From Gammaproteobacteria bacterium (GTDB lineage Bacteria > Pseudomonadota > Gammaproteobacteria > Nitrosococcales > Methylophagaceae): a stretch of 6,213 nt of DNA. A model generated the notes under the pieces. That model was not told where the DNA came from. It did not search any database and worked only from the letters and a program-made list of their open reading frames with translations. The translations under genes were made by a program, and so were the position numbers. Positions 1 through 4,447 of this stretch are shown here, piece after piece. The stretch covers positions 1-6,213 of the forward strand of contig QNEY01000113.1 in the NCBI GenBank assembly GCA_003645385.1, written 5' to 3'. Each line of letters begins with the position of its first letter. Positions within the stretch are counted from its first letter, which is position 1.

Positions 1-665
1 AGCGTCTAAGTTATGTTTCCTTTGAAAATGGTAAAGCTGAAGTCTTCGTGCAAGAAATGCGCAGTGGTCGTCGTGATTCAGTAGCAGCATTCAAGGGTAT
101 AAACAGTGCACCATCATGGTCACCTGATGGCAAAAAACTTGCGCTGACATTGTCAAAAGCAGGAAATTCAGAAATATATGTCTTGGAATTGGCTACCGGA
201 AAATTATCGCGGGTAACACATAATTCACAAGCTATTGATACAGAAGCAGTTTGGCTGCCGAATAATAAGGAATTAGTCTTTACCTCTGATCGAGGTGGGA
301 GACCGCAAATATACAAAGTATCTGCTGATGGTGGTCGTGCAAAACGTCTGACCTATGAAGGTAGTTATAATACCTCAGCAGATATTTCAGCAGATGGAAA
401 AATGATGGCAATGGTCCATGGGCAAGGTGGTAAGTTCTATATTGCAGTACAAGACTTGCAAACAGGTACAGTACAGGTGTTAACTGAAACAGGGCGTGAT
501 GAATCACCAAGCTTTGCACCAAATAGTCGTATGATCCTGTATGCTACCGAGCAAAAAGGTAAAGGGGAGTTGGCCGCGGTGTCTGTTGACGGTCGTATTC
601 ATCAACGTTTAGGCGAATCGGGTGTTGATGTGCGTGAGCCTGCATGGTCACCTATTAGAAAATAA
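1..665 (+). CDS. tolB: Tol-Pal system beta-propeller protein TolB (3' part, 5' end outside window)
   Basis: TolB is the periplasmic component of the Tol-Pal system. It binds Pal and the inner-membrane TolA/TolQ/TolR machine and supports outer-membrane constriction at division. The reading frame is already open at base 3 and yields 220 codons before TAA at 663-665. The family is about 430 residues long, so this is roughly the C-terminal half, that is, most of the propeller without the N-terminal domain. About four PD40/WD40-like blade repeats are visible, each with a core such as SAPSWSPDGKKLA, AVWLPNNKELVFTSDRGG, ADISADGKMMA or SPSFAPNSRMILYAT, followed by a strand of the type QIYKVSADGG. The last blade ends in EPAWSPIRK, a normal TolB terminus. 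ATG at 48 is an internal methionine, not the start. pal follows after 23 bp, the usual neighbour. The identification is secure; only the 5' end is missing. Confidence 0.96.
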   Translation, partial: RLSYVSFENGKAEVFVQEMRSGRRDSVAAFKGINSAPSWSPDGKKLALTLSKAGNSEIYVLELATGKLSRVTHNSQAIDTEAVWLPNNKELVFTSDRGGRPQIYKVSADGGRAKRLTYEGSYNTSADISADGKMMAMVHGQGGKFYIAVQDLQTGTVQVLTETGRDESPSFAPNSRMILYATEQKGKGELAAVSVDGRIHQRLGESGVDVREPAWSPIRK

Positions 666-688
666 CGAGTTACTCAGGAGTATTCCAA

Positions 689-1279
689 ATGAAATTATTC
701 AAGTTATCAGCAGTGTTGCTCACTTTAATGTGGCTTTCTGGCTGTAGTACTTTTGGCGGCGACAAAGAGGGTGCAGGCGTTACCGATGAAAGTAGCGAAG
801 TGACAGTAGAAGATCGTAATGCAGAGTCTTCTGGTATTGAAGGTGATAATCCCTCAGGTACTGATCTTAATGATACTGAGACAATGGTTATTGTTGGTGA
901 AGATCAATATCAAGGTGATGAGCTGGATGATCCTGCCAGTCCCTTATCTAACCGTGTTATTTATTTCGAATACGATAGCAGTTCAGTCAGGGAAGAAGAT
1001 CTGGTTGTCCTAGAAGCACATGCTGCATATTTGGGAGATAACCCAAATGTAACAATCCGTTTGGAAGGGCATACCGATGAGCGTGGTGCACGTGAATACA
1101 ATCTTGCCTTAGGCGAGCGTCGCGCATTGTCTATTCGTCAAACCTTGATGTTACAAGGTGCTGGCATTAATCAGTTTGAAGTGACGAGCTTTGGTGAAGA
1201 ACGTCCTGTAGTTGAAGGTTTTGAAGAAAATTCATGGCAACAAAATCGTCGTGTTGAATTGATTTACATAGGGCATTAA
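689..1279 (+). CDS. pal: Peptidoglycan-associated lipoprotein Pal (OprL type)
   Basis: Pal is an outer-membrane lipoprotein that anchors the membrane to peptidoglycan through an OmpA-like domain and is moved by TolB and TolA. A strong Shine-Dalgarno AGGAG at 676-680 lies 8 nt before ATG. Residues 1-18 form a lipoprotein signal peptide with lipobox LSGC, and the lipidated residue would be C19. Ser at +2 fits outer-membrane sorting by the E. coli Lol rule. Residues 20-85 are a long acidic, Ser/Gly-rich tether. Residues 88-194 are the OmpA C-like domain, with VIYFEYDSSSV at 90-100, GHTDERG at 127-133 and NLALGERRA at 138-146. D130 and R145, 15 residues apart, match the diaminopimelate-binding Asp/Arg pair of the family. 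At 196 residues it is about 20-25 longer than E. coli Pal, and the extra length is in the tether. cpoB starts 2 bp after the stop. Confidence 0.97.
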   Translation: MKLFKLSAVLLTLMWLSGCSTFGGDKEGAGVTDESSEVTVEDRNAESSGIEGDNPSGTDLNDTETMVIVGEDQYQGDELDDPASPLSNRVIYFEYDSSSVREEDLVVLEAHAAYLGDNPNVTIRLEGHTDERGAREYNLALGERRALSIRQTLMLQGAGINQFEVTSFGEERPVVEGFEENSWQQNRRVELIYIGH

Positions 1280-1281
1280 AA

Positions 1282-2109
1282 ATGAGAGTGATGGGCAAAA
1301 AAGCCTTAGTGTTAGCTTCGATGCTGACAGCAATAATGTCAAGTAGTGTGTTGGCAGATGAAGCTGAATTGATGCAACGTATTGAGCGTTTAGAGCGAAT
1401 TGTTAAGGGGCAAGGTCTAGTTTCATTATTAGGTCGAGTTGACCAATTGCAGAATGAGGTTCAGCGCTTGAATGGTGACAATGAATCACTTCGCCATGAA
1501 CTTGAAACAATGCAGCGTCGTCAAAGAGAGTTGTATTTGGATCTGGATCAACGCCTACAAGCTCAGCCAGTTATGATACCGGCTCCAGCCATTGGATCAG
1601 AAACTACAGTTGTCGAGTCAGCATCAAAGTCTGAATTGGAGCAACAGTCGACTAATAGACAAAGTCCGACATCTGAATCAGTACCGGCAGGAACAGCTGA
1701 TGAAACATTGCCTGTTGCAGTAGAAAATGGTGAAGCAGCGTATCAAGCTGCTTTACAAACATTGCGTAGCGGTCAGTATGAAGAGGCCGCAGCAGCATTA
1801 GCAGCATTCCCAGAACAATATCCTAATAGCAGCTATTTACCTAATGCTTATTATTGGCAGGGAGAAGCCAATTATGTATTGCGTAACTTTGAGTTGGCGA
1901 TTACAGCATTCCAGACTGTTATCGATCGTTTCCCTGCAAGCAGTAAAGTTAAGGATGCGATGTTGAAGCAAGGCTTTAGTCAATATGAACAGGGACAAAC
2001 TGAAGCGGCGCAAGCAACATTAACAAAGGTAATGGAGCAATACCCAAATACTTCTGCAGCACGCCTAGCAAAAGTAAGATTGGATCGAATGAAACAAACG
2101 AACCGTTAA
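1282..2109 (+). CDS. cpoB: Cell division coordinator CpoB (YbgF), periplasmic coiled-coil/TPR protein
   Basis: CpoB (formerly YbgF) binds TolA in the periplasm and, in E. coli, links PBP1B/LpoB peptidoglycan synthesis to Tol-Pal constriction. The 275-residue product has a Sec signal peptide at residues 1-25, with likely cleavage after SSVLA before D26. Residues 26-93 form a charged, heptad-rich coiled coil (LMQRIERLERIV, LQNEVQRLN), which is the trimerisation segment. A Ser/Glu/Pro-rich linker runs from 94 to 150. Three TPR-like repeats follow at about 151-184, 188-222 and 225-260; AAYQAALQTLRSGQYEEA and NAYYWQGEANYVLRNFELA are typical of the family. ATG at 1282 is 2 bp after the pal stop with no good Shine-Dalgarno of its own, so translation is probably coupled to pal. 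ATG at 1291 (M4) is a possible alternative start that would leave the signal peptide working. Gene order and domain layout agree. Confidence 0.95.
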   Translation: MRVMGKKALVLASMLTAIMSSSVLADEAELMQRIERLERIVKGQGLVSLLGRVDQLQNEVQRLNGDNESLRHELETMQRRQRELYLDLDQRLQAQPVMIPAPAIGSETTVVESASKSELEQQSTNRQSPTSESVPAGTADETLPVAVENGEAAYQAALQTLRSGQYEEAAAALAAFPEQYPNSSYLPNAYYWQGEANYVLRNFELAITAFQTVIDRFPASSKVKDAMLKQGFSQYEQGQTEAAQATLTKVMEQYPNTSAARLAKVRLDRMKQTNR

Positions 2110-2135
2110 GTCATTAACGAGCTGGAATAGTTAGA

Positions 2136-2774
2136 GTGCAGTGCCGTATAACGGAAATTTTCTATTCACTTCAGGGTGAAACACGCACCATTGGTTTTCC
2201 GACTGTATTTGTTCGCCTGACAGGTTGTCCACTTCGATGTGCTTACTGTGACACGGCCTATGCATTTCATGGCGGTAAGAAAATGGCAATTAGTGATATT
2301 GTCGATCAAGTTCATGCCTACAATCCGCGTTATGTCACTGTCACGGGCGGTGAGCCGCTCGCTCAACAATCCTGCCATGAACTGCTTTCAAGATTATGTG
2401 ATCTAGATGTCGAAGTTTCATTGGAAACAAGTGGTGCTATAGATATCTCTGCTGTTGATCCACGTGTAGTGTGTGTGATGGATCTTAAAACACCAGCATC
2501 AAATGAAGAGGCAAAAAACAGATATGAAAATATCGATAATCTTAAGCCTCAAGATCATGTGAAATTTGTGATCTGCAATAGAAATGACTACGAATGGGCA
2601 TGTGAAAAGTTAACCAAATACAATTTGGAAAAACGTTGTGAAGTCTTATTCTCTCCAGTGCATGGAGATTTGAAACCAGCCGATTTGGCCGATTGGATAG
2701 TACAAGACAATCTACCGGTAAGAATGCAAATACAAATGCATAAATATTTGTGGGGAGATGAACAAGGTCGATGA
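2136..2774 (+). CDS. queE: 7-carboxy-7-deazaguanine synthase QueE (radical SAM)
   Basis: QueE converts 6-carboxy-5,6,7,8-tetrahydropterin to 7-carboxy-7-deazaguanine, a radical SAM ring contraction in the cytosolic preQ0/queuosine pathway. The N-terminus RITEIFYSLQGE is the family signature. The [4Fe-4S] motif CPLRCAYC has the classical CX3CX2C spacing (C31, C35, C38). Further family elements are VTVTGGEPL at 67-75 (SAM-binding GGEP), SLETSGA at 95-101, DLKTP at 116-120 and QMHKYLWG at 200-207 near the C-terminus. Length is 212 residues, normal for the family. The start is GTG at 2136: the frame closes upstream at TAA 2115-2117, no ATG or TTG lies between, and this start puts RITEIFYSLQGE where family members have it. 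The Shine-Dalgarno is weak. The gene begins 26 bp after cpoB with no visible terminator between, and its TGA overlaps the queC ATG. Confidence 0.95.
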   Translation: MQCRITEIFYSLQGETRTIGFPTVFVRLTGCPLRCAYCDTAYAFHGGKKMAISDIVDQVHAYNPRYVTVTGGEPLAQQSCHELLSRLCDLDVEVSLETSGAIDISAVDPRVVCVMDLKTPASNEEAKNRYENIDNLKPQDHVKFVICNRNDYEWACEKLTKYNLEKRCEVLFSPVHGDLKPADLADWIVQDNLPVRMQIQMHKYLWGDEQGR

Positions 2775-3442
2775 AGAGGGCAGTAGTACTTTTATCAGGT
2801 GGTTTAGACTCAGTGACAACTTTGGCAATGGCTAAGGAGCAAGGTTTTGAGTGTTACACCCTGAGTTTTAACTATGGTCAGCGACATGATGCAGAACTCG
2901 TTGCTGCTGAAAAACTATCCAAACAAGTTGGCGCTGTTGAACATAAAGTTATTGATATAGATTTGAGATCAATCGGTGGTTCGGCGTTAACAGATAATAA
3001 ATTTGATGTCCCTGAGCAACATCAGGACGGAATACCCATTACCTATGTGCCTGCTAGGAATACGGTATTTTTGTCGATTGCTTTAGGTTGGGCAGAGGTC
3101 TTATCCGCAGAGGCAATCTTTGTTGGCGTTAATGCAGTAGATTACTCTGGCTATCCAGATTGCCGTCCAGAATATATAGAAGCATTTGAACAGTTGGCAA
3201 ATTTAGCTACTAAAGCAGGTGTGGAAGGTCAAAAGCTAACAATACATGCGCCGTTGATAAAAATGACTAAAGCTGAAATTATTCATCATGGAACAAAGTT
3301 AGGAATAGATTACAGTCAAACTATATCGTGCTACCAGGCTGATAGTGATGGCTTAGCATGTGGTCGATGTGATTCATGTCGATTTAGACAACAAGGGTTT
3401 GAGCAAGCGGGCATTGGTGACCCAACCTCATATCAATGCTAG
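2771..3442 (+). CDS. queC: 7-cyano-7-deazaguanine (preQ0) synthase QueC
   Basis: QueC is the ATP- and ammonia-dependent enzyme that turns the QueE product 7-carboxy-7-deazaguanine into preQ0, the precursor of queuosine in tRNAs with GUN anticodons. The 223-residue protein begins with an N-type ATP pyrophosphatase PP-loop, LLSGGLDS (residues 7-14). Other family blocks are FNYGQRHDAEL at 33-43, YVPARNT at 92-98 and NAVDYSGYPDCRPEYIEAF at 121-139. The C-terminal zinc site is complete: C187 in SCYQ, then C197, C200 and C203 in CGRCDSC. The ATG lies in ATGA at 2771-2774, overlapping the queE stop by 4 bp, which indicates translational coupling and one transcript. The gene ends in TAG at 3440-3442, inside a CTAG shared with the stop of the convergent minus-strand gene. 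All catalytic and zinc residues look intact. Confidence 0.96.
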   Translation: MKRAVVLLSGGLDSVTTLAMAKEQGFECYTLSFNYGQRHDAELVAAEKLSKQVGAVEHKVIDIDLRSIGGSALTDNKFDVPEQHQDGIPITYVPARNTVFLSIALGWAEVLSAEAIFVGVNAVDYSGYPDCRPEYIEAFEQLANLATKAGVEGQKLTIHAPLIKMTKAEIIHHGTKLGIDYSQTISCYQADSDGLACGRCDSCRFRQQGFEQAGIGDPTSYQC

Positions 3443-3723
3443 CTGAGCCCAAATTTTGGATCATCCATCATATTTGCTTCCACCTCATAATTTTCAAATC
3501 GTTGTAAAGCTTTGACAAGATTAGTGTGAAGCTGGGGATCCTGACCAAATCGAATATAAGCTTCAGCAGCTGTAGCGATAGCTTCTAATTTGTCATTGCG
3601 CTCGGCAAGGTAAAGTATGGTATGAGCTAGAGCATGAGGATCATTATCACTTTCACGTACGAGTTCAGCATTATTTAAGGCATCAGAATAAACAGTGTCA
3701 CTAGGTTTAGAAATAACAGTCAT
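3439..3723 (-). CDS. Conserved-looking small hypothetical protein, 94 residues, function unknown
   Basis: I do not recognise this protein. It is 94 residues from ATG at 3723, soluble-looking, without signal peptide, membrane segment or cysteines. Residues 1-30 are probably disordered (ISKPSDTVYSDALNNAEL). From HALAHTILYLAERNDKLEAI to KALQRFENYEVEANM it should be largely alpha-helical, with a TPR-like pattern of small and hydrophobic residues, but no named motif is convincing. The chosen ATG has GGGA 6 nt upstream on the minus strand. An in-frame TTG at 3735 would add four residues (MGNI) but lacks a ribosome site. A sigma70-like promoter (TTGACA, 17 bp, GACAAT) lies just upstream and would give a leader of about 24 nt. 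That promoter, the ribosome site and normal codon use support a real gene. It converges on queC and diverges from tRNA-Lys. Confidence 0.75.
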   Translation of the reverse strand: MTVISKPSDTVYSDALNNAELVRESDNDPHALAHTILYLAERNDKLEAIATAAEAYIRFGQDPQLHTNLVKALQRFENYEVEANMMDDPKFGLS

Positions 3724-3753
3724 TATATTTCCCAAAGGAATAATTAAAGTTTT

Positions 3754-3782
3754 ATTGTCTAGGGGCTTGCCATTTCTGTCAA
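3754..3782 (-). promoter_or_regulatory. Predicted sigma70 promoter of the 94-residue protein gene
   Basis: Read on the minus strand, the -35 is a perfect TTGACA (plus-strand TGTCAA at 3777-3782). It is followed by a 17-bp spacer and a -10 of GACAAT (plus-strand ATTGTC at 3754-3759), which matches TATAAT at four of six positions. Transcription would start near 3747, about 24 nt before the ATG at 3723. The element overlaps the tRNA-Lys promoter on the other strand. Confidence 0.6.
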
Positions 3783-3794
3783 ATGGCGTATTAT
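3767..3794 (+). promoter_or_regulatory. Predicted sigma70 promoter of tRNA-Lys with GC-rich discriminator
   Basis: The -35 is TTGCCA (3767-3772), the spacer 16 bp and the -10 TATTAT (3789-3794). It is followed by TTCGCGC, whose GC-rich discriminator is typical of stable-RNA promoters under stringent control. The start site would be near 3801, leaving a very short 5' leader before the mature tRNA at 3809. Confidence 0.6.
3769..3787. repeat. Perfect 7-bp inverted repeat (5-bp centre) inside the overlapping divergent promoters
   Basis: GCCATTT, then CTGTC, then AAATGGC forms an exact 7-5-7 dyad. It covers most of both -35 elements and the shared spacer of the two divergent promoters. It lacks a T-tract on either strand, so it is not an intrinsic terminator. 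An operator for a dimeric regulator is possible but is inference only. Confidence 0.5.
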
Positions 3795-3808
3795 TTCGCG
3801 CTTGGTTT

Positions 3809-3884
3809 GGGCCGTTAGCTCAGTTGGTAGAGCACCGGACTTTTAATCCGATGGTCCCGCGTTCGAGTCGCGGACGGCCCACCA
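3809..3884 (+). tRNA. tRNA-Lys, anticodon UUU
   Basis: The 76-nt cloverleaf is complete and carries an encoded CCA. The acceptor stem is GGGCCGT (3809-3815) paired with ACGGCCC (3874-3880), discriminator A at 3881, CCA at 3882-3884. The D arm is GCTC/GAGC with loop AGTTGGTA. The anticodon loop CTTTTAA (3840-3846) places TTT at 3842-3844. The T arm is CCGCG/CGCGG with loop TTCGAGT. The anticodon stem CCGGA/TCCGA has four pairs and a C-A mismatch at the 27-43 position. A strong promoter lies immediately upstream. In Pseudomonas the tRNA-Lys gene downstream of queC is a known integration site for mobile islands, and an integrase-like relic lies about 130 bp downstream here. Confidence 0.97.
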
Positions 3885-4012
3885 AACTTTCCTCTTAAAG
3901 ATCATTGGTTTTCACCATATTCTGATCTGGCCTTCATAAGATTAAGCCGCGTGACTATAGTGATTTTCGAGTTATTGCTGTAGTTAATGTCATCCCTTAG
4001 TGGAGATTCGTG

Positions 4013-4198
4013 GTGGCAAGTTACTTTATAACTAAAGTTATACTGAAAAATAAACAAGTTTGATATCGGGCTGTTATTACCCGTTCGGGTAAAAATATCA
4101 AATCCAAAACATCTAGAAAGCGATCAGATGCCAAGCGCTGGGGTCATCGGTATGTTCTATCTGTGGAAGAGTATGACGCGAAAGGCACGAGAACGTGC
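4013..4198 (+). pseudogene. Relic of a tyrosine-recombinase (integrase) N-terminal domain
   Basis: One frame starting at GTG 4013, with GGAG at 4002-4005 upstream at 7-nt spacing, reads MASYFITKVILKNKQV, then a TGA at 4061-4063. It continues as YRAVITRSGKNIKSKT and on through SDAKRW to EEYDAKGTR. From memory this pattern (basic start, short KNG-like turn, RYRA-I, a basic G-K turn, SKTF, K-DA-RW) is the arm-type DNA-binding N-terminus of phage and island integrases. The TGA falls where the family usually has Arg, so a CGA-to-TGA transition is a simple explanation. After about 4200 the resemblance ends: the core-binding and catalytic domains (R...H-x-x-R...Y) are absent. The position just downstream of a tRNA-Lys gene is where an element's int gene would be. 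It is inactive. The family call rests on pattern recall only. Confidence 0.5.
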
Positions 4199-4242
4199 AC
4201 TGTGGGTCTTAACAGCTTTCTACCTTCGAGAAAATGTAGCTT

Positions 4243-4256
4243 GCAAAATATTTTGC
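4243..4256. repeat. Perfect 14-bp A+T-rich palindrome
   Basis: GCAAAATATTTTGC is its own reverse complement; the symmetry stops at the next base on each side. It lies about 190 bp upstream of the efflux operon start. It might be an operator, but palindromes are easier to find by chance in such A+T-rich DNA. Confidence 0.3.
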
Positions 4257-4447
4257 GTTTTCATGACTATCAATCAATTTATTTCTCGGAACACTACTTA
4301 CGAATAATGTATTATCATTCAATAATATTAACGAAGAAGACGCTAAAATATTAGTTAAGTAACTATTTAGGAAAATATTTCTTAGCAAATAATACTGTGA
4401 CGTTTGTTCGTATAAAATCACTCTATCCAGATGAGCGAGACATCACT

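Larger units (their letters stand above)
3885..4447. other. 563-bp region without an intact gene between tRNA-Lys and the efflux operon
   Basis: Bases 3885-4012 hold no recognisable gene. There is an imperfect dyad at 3900-3927 but no T-tract, so I do not call a tRNA terminator. Bases 4013-4198 hold the integrase-like relic. A perfect 14-bp palindrome lies at 4243-4256. Bases 4241-4400 are extremely A+T-rich (40 of 160 bases are G or C) and contain only short open frames. The end of the region should carry the efflux-operon promoter. TATAAA at 4411-4416 could be a -10, but no matching -35 stands out. No second copy of the tRNA 3' end is present here. Confidence 0.7.

Noticed and set aside
3695..3898. 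67-codon plus-strand open frame running through the tRNA-Lys gene
   Set aside because: It covers the tRNA and its promoter; the frame is a by-product of tRNA sequence and has no ribosome site.
3900..3927. Imperfect dyad GATCA...TGATC downstream of tRNA-Lys, considered as terminator
   Set aside because: The stem is interrupted and no T-tract follows.
4077..4092. Hairpin TTACCCG-TT-CGGGTAA
   Set aside because: It lies inside the integrase-like relic where it encodes the basic turn; the loop is too tight and the following bases are A, not T, on the plus strand.
4163..4354. 63-codon plus-strand open frame from a GTG
   Set aside because: Its first part is the continuation of the integrase-like relic frame and the rest is low-complexity A+T-rich sequence; there is no start signal.
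4209..4421. 70-codon minus-strand open frame
   Set aside because: It lies in 25% G+C DNA, is rich in Leu/Ile/Asn/Ser without domain features, has no ribosome site, and overlaps the efflux operon leader.
4397..4421. GTGA...TCAC, considered as a CRP-type site
   Set aside because: The half-sites are 17 bp apart rather than 6, so it does not fit the CRP consensus.
4397..4447. GTG start extending the NodT-family protein by 17 residues
   Set aside because: The extension places charged residues (KSLYPDERD) before a complete signal peptide; ATG 4448 gives a normal lipoprotein start.
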